From NCBI GenBank assembly GCA_018399015.1, contig CP073761.1:3116297-3180296 (forward strand): DNA of 64,000 nucleotides, in the 5' to 3' direction. Of the stretch, positions 21,475 through 30,979 are shown piece by piece. The notes under the pieces are model-generated. The model saw nothing but the letters and a program-made list of their open reading frames with translations, made no database searches and was not told the origin of the DNA. A program made the translations under genes and the position numbers. The DNA comes from Cyanobium sp. M30B3. GTDB lineage: Bacteria; Cyanobacteriota; Cyanobacteriia; PCC-6307; Cyanobiaceae. Each line of letters begins with the position of its first letter. Position 1 is the stretch's first letter.

Positions 21475-22775
21475 TCCCGCGAGGGCCGCGGCGCTTCACC
21501 CCGCCACGGGCCGTGCTGCCGGCCCTGCTGGCGGCACTCACGGCCCTGGCGGGCTGGATGGCCCTGCGGCACGCCCAGACCCAGGACAGCGCCGGCTCAC
21601 GCCTGTGGGGCACGGTGTACATGGCCGTGGGCATCAACAGCGACGAACAGCTGGACAGCGGTCTGCGTCAGCGGGCCGCGGAATCCCTGGATCGCTTCAG
21701 CCGGGATTTCCGCGAACTCCACCCCGGGGTGCAGATCCAGCTGATGACCTTCCCCGAGGACACTCTGGTGGGCCAGCTGCGCTTCCGCCAGCAGGGCGGC
21801 CTGGGGCCGGATCTGCTGCTGGTGAATTCGCGCACGGCCCTGGAGCTGCACCGCAAGCAGCTGGTGCAGGGCGTGCATTTCCCGCCGGAGCTGCTGCAGC
21901 AGATCGATCCCGACATGCTCGAGCGGGTCGAGCTGGGCGATGGGACCCTGGCGGGGTTGCCGGTGCTGCAGCTGCCCCAGCTGGCCTGCTTCAACCGCGA
22001 GCGCCTGCCCACAGGCAGCCCGGACAGCCTCGACGACCTGCTGCAGCTCAGCAGCCGCGGCGTGCGGGTGGGCCTGAGCAGCAATCCCTTCTACCTGTTC
22101 TGGACCGTCGGAGGCCTGGGGGCCGGCGACGCCCTGCTGGCGGCGCAGGGCGACAACCCGCTCACCCCAGAGCAGAAGCAGGGCCTGGAGCGCTGGCTGG
22201 CCTGGCTCCAGAACGCCTCCCTGCAGCAGGGCATCACCTTCCACGACAAACAGGACGAGCTGGCGAGCCAGCTGGCCAAGGGTGATCTGGACTGGATCAG
22301 CTGCCGCAGTTCCAACATCACCCTGCTTCGCCAAAAACTCGGCGCGGCTCTGGGGGTCGCCAGCCTGCCCGCCGGCCCCTGGGGCGAGGCCACGCCGATC
22401 AACCGGGAGCGGGTGCTGGTGTTCGGGCGCAATTCCAGCCCGGCCCAGCGGCGAATCGCCCGGGAGCTGGCCAGCTTCAGCGTCAACCCCCTGGTTCAGC
22501 GCAACCTCACCCTCTCCACCCTGGTGATGCTGCCGGTGAACCGCTTCGTGCCGGCACCAGTGGCCAGCTCAGCGGTGTTGGCGGCCATGGTGCGCTCGGC
22601 GGAGCAGTCGGAACGAAGCACCCCCGTGATTCAGGGGTTGATCGGCAACAGCAAGGCCGAGAAGGCACTCAGCTCCGTGGTGAGTCGGGTGCTGTTCGGC
22701 GAGCTCACGCCCCGGCAGGCCGCAGGGATCCTGCCCGACAGCCTGCGCACAGCCACGCACGGATCCCACCCCTGA
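21471..22775 (+). CDS. extracellular solute-binding protein (ABC transporter, family 1-like)
   Basis: The 434-residue protein has an N-terminal membrane anchor or signal (AVLPALLAALTALAGWMAL) followed by a periplasmic-binding fold: the YMAVGINSDE strand, HPGVQIQLMTFPEDTLVGQL, GPDLLLVNSRTALEL and LDWISCRSSN. It resembles binding proteins for sugars or polyols, but no permease or ATPase gene is adjacent. It lies between a small acidic gene (overlapping) and an MscS channel (10 nt downstream). The GTG start is set by overlap with the previous stop. Confidence 0.75.
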   Translation: MIPRGPRRFTPPRAVLPALLAALTALAGWMALRHAQTQDSAGSRLWGTVYMAVGINSDEQLDSGLRQRAAESLDRFSRDFRELHPGVQIQLMTFPEDTLVGQLRFRQQGGLGPDLLLVNSRTALELHRKQLVQGVHFPPELLQQIDPDMLERVELGDGTLAGLPVLQLPQLACFNRERLPTGSPDSLDDLLQLSSRGVRVGLSSNPFYLFWTVGGLGAGDALLAAQGDNPLTPEQKQGLERWLAWLQNASLQQGITFHDKQDELASQLAKGDLDWISCRSSNITLLRQKLGAALGVASLPAGPWGEATPINRERVLVFGRNSSPAQRRIARELASFSVNPLVQRNLTLSTLVMLPVNRFVPAPVASSAVLAAMVRSAEQSERSTPVIQGLIGNSKAEKALSSVVSRVLFGELTPRQAAGILPDSLRTATHGSHP

Positions 22776-22785
22776 GCCCGCGCCC

Positions 22786-24036
22786 ATGGATCAGTTTCTG
22801 CACGAGGTGATCGCCTGGCTGGGCTACCTGCAGCGAGGCTCCGTGGTGAACCAGCTACTGCTCGTGGCCGGGCCAGGCCTGGTGGCCGCCCAACTTCATC
22901 GCCGGCTGCCGGCCCAGTCGCGCCTGCGCCCCTGGCTGCGCCCCCTGGCAGTGGCAACCATCGCCCTGGGCAGCATTCTGCTGGCCCAGGGCGGCTACCC
23001 CTGGCGCTTCGCCCTCTCCCTGGGAATGCTCTATCTGGGCTGGCAGGGCCTGGCCCTGCTGTCCGATCTGCTGGGCCGCTGGCTGCCGGAGGAGGCCATC
23101 CGCCAGGTGGACAGCCGCCTGCTGCGCCCGGCCTACCTGCTGCTGGTGGGGCTGACGATCATCAACCAACTCGACAGCGTGCAGGATCTGGCGGCCATCC
23201 CGGTGGGGGAGTGGTTCGGCGTGCCCCTCAGCCTGGGGCGGGTGTTCGGGGCCGCCGTGATCATCTACCTGGTGATCGTGGGCTCCGGCCCTCCGGCCCG
23301 CGGCACAGCCTGGCTGCTGCAGCGAACCCTGATCATGGGAGACGGCAGCCGGCGGGCTGTGGCGGTGATCCTGCGCTACATCGCGGTGGGGCTCGGCCTG
23401 CTCTGGGTGGCCAACCACCTCGGCTTCAATGCCACGGCCCTGCTGGCGGTGGCCGGCGGGCTGTCGGTGGGCCTGGGCTTCGGCATCAAGGAGGTGTTCT
23501 CCAACTTCATCAGTGGCCTGTGGCTGCTGCTGGAGGGATCGGTGCGGCCCGGCGACGTGCTGTTCATCGACGGCGATCCCTGCGAGGTGCGCAGCCTGGG
23601 GTTGCGGGCCGCCGTGCTCTGGCGCGACCGCGACAACGCCGAACTGGTGATCCCCAACCAGACGTTCTTCACCGCCACCACCACCACCTACACCGGCAGT
23701 GACCGGCTGCGGCGCAGCCAGGTGCTGGTGGGGGCGGCCTACCGCCACGATCCGGCCAGCGTGGTGGCCCTGCTGGAGGCCACGGCCAGCGGCGTACCGG
23801 GGGTCCTGGCCGAGCCGGCCCCCCGGGGGCTGGTGCTCAGCTACGGCGAGTCGGCGGTGCAGTACGCCCTGCGCTTCTGGATCGCCAACCCGATGAACAA
23901 CATCAGCATCTGCAGTGCCGTGAACGCGGCGGTGTGGCAGGCCTTCCGCCGGCAGGGCATCGAAATTCCCTTCCCCCAGCGGGTGCAGTACACCCTGCCC
24001 GGCCCGCCCGACCAGGATGGAACCCCGCAGACTTGA
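22786..24036 (+). CDS. MscS-family mechanosensitive channel, larger type
   Basis: The 416-residue protein has several N-terminal transmembrane helices and then the MscS core: HLGFNATALLAVAGGLSVGL for the pore helix, GFGIKEVFSNFISGLWLL, and the beta domain GSVRPGDVLFIDGDPCEV. This YbdG/YnaI-like subgroup has extra N-terminal helices. It starts 10 nt after the solute-binding-protein gene and its 3' end overlaps the possible early start of the P-type ATPase gene, so the three probably form one transcript concerned with envelope transport. Confidence 0.9.
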   Translation: MDQFLHEVIAWLGYLQRGSVVNQLLLVAGPGLVAAQLHRRLPAQSRLRPWLRPLAVATIALGSILLAQGGYPWRFALSLGMLYLGWQGLALLSDLLGRWLPEEAIRQVDSRLLRPAYLLLVGLTIINQLDSVQDLAAIPVGEWFGVPLSLGRVFGAAVIIYLVIVGSGPPARGTAWLLQRTLIMGDGSRRAVAVILRYIAVGLGLLWVANHLGFNATALLAVAGGLSVGLGFGIKEVFSNFISGLWLLLEGSVRPGDVLFIDGDPCEVRSLGLRAAVLWRDRDNAELVIPNQTFFTATTTTYTGSDRLRRSQVLVGAAYRHDPASVVALLEATASGVPGVLAEPAPRGLVLSYGESAVQYALRFWIANPMNNISICSAVNAAVWQAFRRQGIEIPFPQRVQYTLPGPPDQDGTPQT

Positions 24037-26776
24037 CTCTGCCGCGTCCGTCCCTTCCCCCATGGCCGGGCCCACCGCCACCCCCCCCAGCACCACGCCC
24101 GCTGCTGCGACTCCCGCCTGGAGCGCTGCCCCCCATGCCCTGCCTGCGGCCGAGCTGGTGGCGCTGCTGGGCAGTCACCGCGACGGGGGGCTCGCCAGCG
24201 CCGAGGCCGAACGGCGGCTGCGGCAGTGGGGGGGCAACAGCCTGCCGCAGCATCGCGCCAAGCCCGGCTGGCTGCGCTTTCTGAGTCAGTTCCACGATCC
24301 GCTGCTCTACACCCTGCTGGCCGTGGGCCTGGTGAAGGTGCTGATCGGCAAGGCCAACGATGCCTGGGTGATCTGGAGCGTGACCCTGATCAACGCCGTG
24401 ATCGGCTTCTTCCAGGAGAGCAAGGCCGAGACGGCCATCGCCGCCCTGGCCCGCAGTGTGCGCACCGAAGTGGAGGTGGTGCGCGATGGCCGGCCGAGGC
24501 GGCTGGATTCCGACCAGCTGGTGCCGGGAGATGTGGTGCTGCTGGAGGCGGGCAACAAGGTGCCGGCCGACCTGCGGCTGCTGGACTGCCGCCGCTTCGC
24601 CGTGGACGAATCGGCCCTCACCGGCGAATCGCTGCCGGTGCGCAAGGGCACCACGGCCGTGGAGAGCGGCGCCCCCCTGGCCGAACGGCTGGGCATGGCC
24701 TATGCCGGCAGCCTGGTCACGGCCGGACAGGCGCGGGGGCTGGTGGTGGCCACCGGCAGCGCCACCGAGGTGGGCTCCATCTCCCGCTCGATGAGCGAGC
24801 AGACGGTGCTGAGCACACCGCTCACGCGCAAGTTGCGCGGCTTCAGCCACACCCTGCTGCGGCTGGTGCTGCTGCTGGCCGGGCTCACGTTTCTGGTGGG
24901 CCTGGCCCGGGGCCGGGAGGCCACGGAGATGTTCGACGGCGCCGTGGCCCTGGCGGTGGGCGCCATTCCCGAGGAACTGCCGGCGATCGTCACAGTCACC
25001 CTGGCGATCGGCGTGAACCGCATGGCCCGCCGCAACGCCATCATCCGCAAACTGCCAGCCGTGGAGGCCCTGGGCAGCACCACCGTGATCTGCTCCGACA
25101 AGACGGGCACGCTCACCCAGAACCGCATGACGGTGGAACACATCCACGCCGGCGGCGAGCTGCTCAGCCTGGATCGGCTCTGGCCCAACGGCAATGACAG
25201 CGACGCTGGCGACCCCCTCAGCCGCAACGTGGCCCTGCGGGAAACGCTGCTGGCTGGCCTGCTCTGCAACGACGCCCGCACCAGCCAGCAGGAGGGTCTG
25301 GTGGGCGATCCCACCGAGACCGCCCTGCTGCAATCGGCCCAGACCCTGGGCCTGGACCGGGACCAGGCCCTCCACCAGCACCCCCGGCGGGACGCGATTC
25401 CCTTCGCCTCCGAGCAGCAGTTCATGGCCACCCTGCACGGCAGCCAGCGGATCCTGATGAAGGGGTCGGTGGAGGCGGTGCTGGCCCGCTGCGGCCATCA
25501 GCTGCGGGCCGATGGCGCCCGGGAACCCCTCGACCGGCCCGCCATTGAAGCGGCCGTGGCCGCCATGGCGGGCCAGGGGGAGCGGGTGCTGGCCTTCGCC
25601 ATCGGCCACGCCGAGCCCAGCCAGGCGGAACTGCAGCCCCGCCACCTCAGCGGCGACCTCGACTTTCTGGGGCTGCAGGGGATGCTCGATCCGCCGCGGC
25701 CCGAGGCCCTCGCCGCCGTGGCCGCCTGCCGCGAAGCCGGCATCCAGGTGAAGATGATCACCGGCGACCACCTGGAGACGGCCCGCTCGATCGCCACCCA
25801 GCTGGGGATGGGACGCGGCGGCCGCGTGCGCGCCCTGGAGGGCTGGGAACTGGAGCAGCGCTCCGCGGCCGAGCTGGCCCGCATCGCCCGCGACACCGAC
25901 GTGTTTGCCCGGGTGGCGCCGGCCCAGAAGCTGGCCCTGGTGCGGGCCCTGCAGGCCCAGGGCGAGGTGGTGGCCATGACCGGCGACGGCGTCAACGACG
26001 CCCCGGCGCTCAAGCAGGCCGACATCGGCATCGCCATGGGCAAGGGCGGCACCGAGGTGGCCCGCGAGGCGGCCGACATGCTGCTCACCGACGACAACTT
26101 CGCCACGATCGAGGCCGCGGTGGAGGAGGGCCGGGCCGTGTACCTCAACCTGCGCAAGGCCCTGGCGTTCGTGCTGCCGGTGAACGGCGGCGCCTCGATG
26201 ACGATCCTGCTGGGGGCGGTGCTGGGCCTGGAACTGCCCGTCACCGCCCTGCAGGTGCTGTGGCTGAACATGGTGTGCTCCCTCAGCCTGTCGGTGCCGC
26301 TGGCCTTCGAGCCCCGCCCGCCCGGGCTGATGGCCCAACCGCCGCGGCCACCCGCCCAGCCCCTGCTCAGCCGCGGCCTGGTGCGCAAGGTGCTGCTGGT
26401 GTCGGTGTTCTACTGGTGCTTCATCTTCGGGGTGTTTCTGTGGGCCCGCTCCCACGGCAGCAGCCTGCCCCTGGCCCGCACCATGGCCATCCAGTCGCTG
26501 GTGCTGGCCCAGATCGTGTACCTGGTGAGCATCAGCCAGGTGAGCAAACGGGGCTGGAGGCACTGGCACCGCAACCCGATCCTGCTGGCCGGCATCGGCA
26601 CGGCGGTGCTGCTGCAGCTGGGCTTCAGCCAGCTGGGCTGGATGAACCGCTTCTTCGCCACGGCGCCCCTGGCGGCGGAGCAGTGGCTGATCTGCGCCGT
26701 GTCGATTCTGGTGATGGTGCCGGTGGCCGCCCTGGCCGAGCGCTGCGATTCCACCACCGGAAACAGCGGCCCCTGA
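24017..26776 (+). CDS. P-type cation-transporting ATPase (type II)
   Basis: The 919-residue pump has the actuator motif TGES, the phosphorylation site CSDKTGTLTQN (Asp361 with the start used here), the hinge GDGVNDAPALKQADIGIAMG and the transmembrane-4 motif PEELPAIVTVTLAIG. The architecture is that of the SERCA/Na-K-like P2 family; the transported ion (Ca2+, Na+ or K+) cannot be settled by eye. The N-terminus before about residue 40 is Pro/Thr/Ala-rich; ATG 24062 is an alternative start avoiding the overlap with the MscS gene. Confidence 0.92.
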   Translation: MEPRRLDSAASVPSPMAGPTATPPSTTPAAATPAWSAAPHALPAAELVALLGSHRDGGLASAEAERRLRQWGGNSLPQHRAKPGWLRFLSQFHDPLLYTLLAVGLVKVLIGKANDAWVIWSVTLINAVIGFFQESKAETAIAALARSVRTEVEVVRDGRPRRLDSDQLVPGDVVLLEAGNKVPADLRLLDCRRFAVDESALTGESLPVRKGTTAVESGAPLAERLGMAYAGSLVTAGQARGLVVATGSATEVGSISRSMSEQTVLSTPLTRKLRGFSHTLLRLVLLLAGLTFLVGLARGREATEMFDGAVALAVGAIPEELPAIVTVTLAIGVNRMARRNAIIRKLPAVEALGSTTVICSDKTGTLTQNRMTVEHIHAGGELLSLDRLWPNGNDSDAGDPLSRNVALRETLLAGLLCNDARTSQQEGLVGDPTETALLQSAQTLGLDRDQALHQHPRRDAIPFASEQQFMATLHGSQRILMKGSVEAVLARCGHQLRADGAREPLDRPAIEAAVAAMAGQGERVLAFAIGHAEPSQAELQPRHLSGDLDFLGLQGMLDPPRPEALAAVAACREAGIQVKMITGDHLETARSIATQLGMGRGGRVRALEGWELEQRSAAELARIARDTDVFARVAPAQKLALVRALQAQGEVVAMTGDGVNDAPALKQADIGIAMGKGGTEVAREAADMLLTDDNFATIEAAVEEGRAVYLNLRKALAFVLPVNGGASMTILLGAVLGLELPVTALQVLWLNMVCSLSLSVPLAFEPRPPGLMAQPPRPPAQPLLSRGLVRKVLLVSVFYWCFIFGVFLWARSHGSSLPLARTMAIQSLVLAQIVYLVSISQVSKRGWRHWHRNPILLAGIGTAVLLQLGFSQLGWMNRFFATAPLAAEQWLICAVSILVMVPVAALAERCDSTTGNSGP

Positions 26777-26783
26777 GCCCTGC

Positions 26784-27017
26784 TCAGGTGGGCTTGAGCC
26801 AGATCACCGGGATCAGCACCATCAGGCCGATGGCCAGCCCCTCCGGCAGGGCCGCCAACAGCGGTTCAACATCCAGCTCCTGCAGGCCGGGCCAGAGGTC
26901 GCCGGCCCAGGCCAGGCCCTGCCGCAGCGGCTCCAGCATCAGGGGCGCCTGCTCCGGGTCGAGCAGAAACCCCGCCAGAGCGGAAAACAGGGCTGTGAGC
27001 AGCAGTTTTTCACCCAT
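26784..27017 (-). CDS. small two-helix membrane protein
   Basis: The 77-residue protein has an N-terminal hydrophobic segment (MGEKLLLTALFSALAGFLL) and a C-terminal one (GLAIGLMVLIPVIWLKPT), with an amphipathic middle. No family is recognised. It is convergent with the P-type ATPase, its stop lying 7 nt from the ATPase stop. Much longer open frames upstream on this strand are shadows of the GH3 gene. Confidence 0.55.
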   Translation of the reverse strand: MGEKLLLTALFSALAGFLLDPEQAPLMLEPLRQGLAWAGDLWPGLQELDVEPLLAALPEGLAIGLMVLIPVIWLKPT

Positions 27018-27123
27018 CCCTGGCCGCCTCCCATCCGCTGCGGATTGCCCCATCCAAGCCCGGCCCAGGGCTGCGGCGGCAAACTCGTGAAGGACACCCC
27101 TTGGGGGCCCGGCGGCGGCAGGC

Positions 27124-29352
27124 GTGGACAGCGCACAGCAATCCCCCCAGCCCCCTGACCCGGCGGACGGGGCCATCGCCCTGCTCCCCCAGCTCACGGC
27201 GGCGGAGAAGCTGGGCCTGCTGAGCGGCGGCACCCCCTTCTGGTCGGGCATGGCCGCCATCGCCCTGCGCGATGCCTCCCACCGCCACCCCTGGCCCGCT
27301 GGCGCCGTGCCCCGTCTGGGATTGCCAGGCCTGCAGTTTGTGGATGGGCCCCGGGGCGTGGTGCTGGTGGGCGGCGCCACCACCTTCCCGGTGCCGATCG
27401 CCCGCGGCGCCAGCTGGAATCCGGAGCTGGAGGAGCGCATCGGCGCGGCGATCGCCCGCGAGGCCCGCAGCTTCGGCGCCAACTGGCTGGCGGCGGTGTG
27501 CGTGAACCTGCTGCGCCACCCCGGCTGGGGCCGGGCCCAGGAGACCTACGGCGAAGACCCCCTGCACGTGGGTGCCCTGGGGGCGGCCTGCTGCCGCGGC
27601 ATCGAACGCCACGCCATCGCCTGCGTCAAGCACTTCGCCCTCAACTCGATCGACAGCTCCCGCTTTCTGGTGGATGTGCGGGCCAGCCCGCGGGTGCTGC
27701 ACGAGCTCTACCTGCCCCAGTTCCGCGACTGCGTGGAGGCCGGCGCCGGCTCGGTGATGAGCGCCTACAACCGGGTGAACGGGATCTGGTGCGGCGAGCA
27801 CCCCGAGCTGCTCACCGGCATCCTCAAACGGCGCTGGGGCTTCACGGGCCTGGTGGTGAGCGACTTCATCTTCGGGCTGCGCGATGGCCTGGCCGCCCTG
27901 CTGGCGGGCCAGGACCTGGAGATGCCCTTCCCGCTCACCCTGCCAGAGAGGGCCGCCGCGGCCCTGGCCAGCGGAGCGCTGCCCCAGGCCCGCCTCGACG
28001 ACGCCGTGCTGCGCCAGCTCAGGCAGCAGCTGCGGCTGCCGGCCGGGGCCTACCCGCGCGCCCTGCGCCGCTGCCCGGAGCACCGGGCCCTGGCCCGGGA
28101 GGCGGCGCGGCAGGCGATCGTGCTGCTGCGCAACGACCCCCTGCAGGGCGGCGGCCCGCCGGTGCTGCCGCTGGGCGATCTGGCGTCGCTGGCGCTGATC
28201 GGCCCGCTGGCGGCGGCGGTGAACCTGGGCGATCGCGGCTCCTCCGACACCCGGCCCCCTGCCGGGGCGGTGGTGACACCGCTGCAGGGACTGCACGAGG
28301 CCCGGCCCCACCTGCCGATCCGCCACCACGACGGCCGCGACCCCAGCGCCGCCGCCGCCCTGGCCGCCGGCTGCGAGGCGGCCGTGGTGGTGGTGGGGCT
28401 GGACTGGCAGCTGGAGGGCGAGCACATCCACCCCGGTGACATCGCGCCGGTGCTGGCCCAGATCCCGCCGCCGCTCTGGCTGCTGCCGCTGCCGGTGTGG
28501 CCGCGGCTGCGGCCGCTGTGGCGACGCTTCACCGGCCTGATCGCCTGGCTCACCAGCCACGCCTCGCCGCCATTACGGGGCGACTTCGCCGCCGGCGATC
28601 GCACCGATCTGCACCTGCCCGCCGCCCAGCTGCAGCTGATCCGGGCCGTGGCCGCCGCCAACCGGCGCACCGTGGTGGTGCTGATGGGCGGTGGCGCCAT
28701 CCTCAGCCACCCCTGGCACCAGCTGGTGCCGGGCCTGCTGCTGCTCTGGTATCCGGGGGAGCAGGGCGGCCACGCCCTGGCTGAGGTGCTGTTCGGCGCC
28801 ATCTCGCCCTCGGGGCGGCTGCCCTTTGCAATCCCTACCTCGGAAGCAGAGCTGCCCCCGTTCCAGCCCCGGGCGCCTGTGGTCACCTACAACCTCTGGC
28901 ACGGCTACCGCCGCCTGCAACGCTGCGGCCACACCGCCGCCTGGCCCTTCGGTTTCGGCCTCTCCTATAGCCGCTTCGCGCTGCGCGCCGGGCCCGTGCA
29001 ACAGCTGTCCGGGGGTGGCGAGGGGCCCGCCGGGGTGGGGCTCACGCTGGCGGTGACCAACGCCGGGCCCATGGCTGCCGCCGAGGTGGTGCAGGTGTAC
29101 CTGGAGCCGCCGGGCCGGCTGATGGAACGGCCGCCGCGCACGTTGGTGGCCTTCCAGCGGCTGGAGCTGCAGCCCGGCGAGGAACGCCAGCTGAGCCTGC
29201 TGATCCCCGCGCGGCGGCTGGCCTGCTTCGACGCAGCCCGCGATGGCTTCGTGCTGGAGGCGGGCCGCCATCGCCTGGTGCTGGCCCGCCACGCCGACGA
29301 CCCCGGCCAGGCCGTGGACCTGGAGCTGGAGGCCGCCTTCATCGGCGGCTGA
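27124..29352 (+). CDS. glycoside hydrolase family 3 beta-glucosidase-like enzyme
   Basis: The 742-residue protein has the GH3 N-terminal barrel (GLQFVDGPRGV, ETYGEDPLHVG, CVKHFALNS), with the expected nucleophile Asp in GLVVSDFIFG, then the second alpha/beta domain (WYPGEQGGHALAEVLFG, SGRLPFAIP) and a C-terminal fibronectin-III-like domain (YLEPPGRLMERPPRTLVAF). It would release terminal glucose or similar residues. No signal peptide is obvious, suggesting an intracellular enzyme. The GTG start is the first in frame. Convergent with the CrtQ/CrtO-like pair. Confidence 0.9.
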   Translation: MDSAQQSPQPPDPADGAIALLPQLTAAEKLGLLSGGTPFWSGMAAIALRDASHRHPWPAGAVPRLGLPGLQFVDGPRGVVLVGGATTFPVPIARGASWNPELEERIGAAIAREARSFGANWLAAVCVNLLRHPGWGRAQETYGEDPLHVGALGAACCRGIERHAIACVKHFALNSIDSSRFLVDVRASPRVLHELYLPQFRDCVEAGAGSVMSAYNRVNGIWCGEHPELLTGILKRRWGFTGLVVSDFIFGLRDGLAALLAGQDLEMPFPLTLPERAAAALASGALPQARLDDAVLRQLRQQLRLPAGAYPRALRRCPEHRALAREAARQAIVLLRNDPLQGGGPPVLPLGDLASLALIGPLAAAVNLGDRGSSDTRPPAGAVVTPLQGLHEARPHLPIRHHDGRDPSAAAALAAGCEAAVVVVGLDWQLEGEHIHPGDIAPVLAQIPPPLWLLPLPVWPRLRPLWRRFTGLIAWLTSHASPPLRGDFAAGDRTDLHLPAAQLQLIRAVAAANRRTVVVLMGGGAILSHPWHQLVPGLLLLWYPGEQGGHALAEVLFGAISPSGRLPFAIPTSEAELPPFQPRAPVVTYNLWHGYRRLQRCGHTAAWPFGFGLSYSRFALRAGPVQQLSGGGEGPAGVGLTLAVTNAGPMAAAEVVQVYLEPPGRLMERPPRTLVAFQRLELQPGEERQLSLLIPARRLACFDAARDGFVLEAGRHRLVLARHADDPGQAVDLELEAAFIGG

Positions 29353-29830
29353 GGGCGCGGCGGTCGATCCGCGCCAGGCAGCACTGCAGCCGCTGGCGGT
29401 TGTGGCGCTGCAGCAGCAGACAGGGCAGGTTGAACAGCGTGGCAAAAACCAGGTTCACCAGCACGGCCGGCGGCGGCAACCACAATGCGGTGAGCAGCCC
29501 CGCCGGCCAGAGCAGCGCATGCACCAGCTCCGCCCGGCGGGTCTCGACCACCAGCCGCTCCAGGGCCCGGCGATCGCGCCGCACCAGGCTGGCCTTGGCC
29601 ACCCCGCCGGGCAGGGCGCCGCCGGCATCGGGGATCCAGCGCTTCCAGCGGCGGATCCCCAGGCCCGGCCCAGAAACCTGAGCAGGGGCCGGCGATCCCT
29701 GGAGCCAGCGCTGCGGCAGCCGGTTGGCCAGGCCCCCCACCAGCAGGGAGGCCAGCAGCCAGAAGGCCGCCGAACTGAGCACCAGCCAGCCGGGATCCGG
29801 GGCTCCAGCTGGCAGGACGGCGGCGCACAT
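29339..29830 (-). CDS. CrtO-like glycosyl carotenoid acyltransferase family protein
   Basis: This is a 163-residue membrane protein. The pattern of a hydrophobic N-terminus, IRRWKRWIPDAGG, LVVETRRAELVHALLWPAGL and LPCLLLQRHNRQR matches the small acyltransferase that finishes staphyloxanthin (CrtO: glycosyl-4,4'-diaponeurosporenoate acyltransferase), including the ETR-x-E-x-x-H block and the final QRxNRxR. Its ATG overlaps the stop of a CrtQ-like glycosyltransferase (29830-29832), the same partnership as in staphyloxanthin synthesis. Acyl transfer to a glycosylated lipid or carotenoid is inferred; the substrate is unknown. Confidence 0.6.
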   Translation of the reverse strand: MCAAVLPAGAPDPGWLVLSSAAFWLLASLLVGGLANRLPQRWLQGSPAPAQVSGPGLGIRRWKRWIPDAGGALPGGVAKASLVRRDRRALERLVVETRRAELVHALLWPAGLLTALWLPPPAVLVNLVFATLFNLPCLLLQRHNRQRLQCCLARIDRRALSRR

Positions 29831-30936
29831 CAACGGGTGCTGACGCTGCGGCCCTTCCAGCGCACCTGGCCGCGCTCCAGGTTGAGGATCGCCAGCAGGA
29901 ACACCCCCAGGAAAAAGAGCACCGGCAGGGGAAACAGCAGATTGATCCAGCTGAAGCCACCCACCCGCCGGGTGAGCAGCAGCAGCTGCAGGGCATAGGC
30001 GCCGTACACCAGGGCGTGGGGCAGCGGATGGGGACTGCCCATCAGCGGCCAGCCCAGCAGGGCGGCCGGCAGACACCAGGCGGCCCAGAACAGCCCCGAC
30101 AGCCACAACAGCACGGCCAGCATCCAGGGCCAGCGCACCTCAGCGGCGGCGGTGGCGAAGTTCTTGTCAAAGCCGATCACCATGTCGCCCAGGCCCCCGG
30201 GGTACATGCGATAGGCGATCTGGCCGTACCCGATGAAGGCACTCACCGGCAGCCCGGCCTGTTCGTAGCAATGGGCCAGAAACCAGTCCTCCACCACCTT
30301 GCCGGCCACGGCGGCATGGCCACCGGCCCGCTGGTAGTCGGCGCGGCTGGTCGCCAGCACCGGCCCGAAGGCCACGCCACAGCGGGGACCAAGCGGCACC
30401 GCCATCAGCCCCACCAGGTTGAACAGCACCGAGAGCTGCTCATAGGGCTGTTCGGTGCGGTGGTACGGCTGCACCGACACCAGCCCACCCAGCTGCTGCT
30501 GCTGGGCCAGCAACCGCTCGAGGCACTCCGGCCCTGGCTCGGTGTCGGCATCGAGGAACACCAGCAGCTCGCCACTGCTGGCCCGCACGCCATGGTGCAG
30601 GGCCCAGGTCTTGCCGCACCAGCCGGGGGGGAGGGGCGGCGGTTGGATCACCCGCAGCGGCAGCGTCCCGGCCGCCTGGCGGGCGATGGCGGCGGTGCCA
30701 TCGCTGGAGTGGTCATCGATCACGATCACCTCCAGGGGCCGCAGGCGTTGCCGGCCCAGGGCCGCGAGCAGACGGGGCAACGTGGCGGCCTCGTTGCGGG
30801 CGGGGATCAGCACGCTGCAGGCGGGCAGGCCGCCGGGGACACCCGCCGGCAGCAGGGGCAACCGCAGCCCCAGGGCCCAGCCCAGCAGCCAGCGCACCAG
30901 CAGGGAGATCTCAAGCCAACCCATCGGCGGCGGCAT
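29830..30936 (-). CDS. family 2 glycosyltransferase, CrtQ-like
   Basis: The 368-residue membrane glycosyltransferase has an N-terminal anchor, the GT-A core (CSVLIPARNEAATLPRLLAA, VIVIDDHSSDGTAAIA, the DxD-type FLDADTEPGP), the acceptor motif VEDWFLAHCYEQAG, and three or four C-terminal transmembrane helices. This layout matches CrtQ-type enzymes that glycosylate carotenoid acids, and also hopanoid or glycolipid glycosyltransferases. It is translationally coupled (ATGA) to the CrtO-like acyltransferase. ATG 30924 is an alternative start. Confidence 0.75.
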   Translation of the reverse strand: MPPPMGWLEISLLVRWLLGWALGLRLPLLPAGVPGGLPACSVLIPARNEAATLPRLLAALGRQRLRPLEVIVIDDHSSDGTAAIARQAAGTLPLRVIQPPPLPPGWCGKTWALHHGVRASSGELLVFLDADTEPGPECLERLLAQQQQLGGLVSVQPYHRTEQPYEQLSVLFNLVGLMAVPLGPRCGVAFGPVLATSRADYQRAGGHAAVAGKVVEDWFLAHCYEQAGLPVSAFIGYGQIAYRMYPGGLGDMVIGFDKNFATAAAEVRWPWMLAVLLWLSGLFWAAWCLPAALLGWPLMGSPHPLPHALVYGAYALQLLLLTRRVGGFSWINLLFPLPVLFFLGVFLLAILNLERGQVRWKGRSVSTR

Positions 30937-30979
30937 TCCACTGGATCAGGCCAGGCTAGGCAGACCGCCCCAACAGGGC

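Noticed and set aside
23903..26569. 888-codon open frame on the minus strand
   Set aside because: It is antisense to the P-type ATPase gene; composition is that of a shadow frame.
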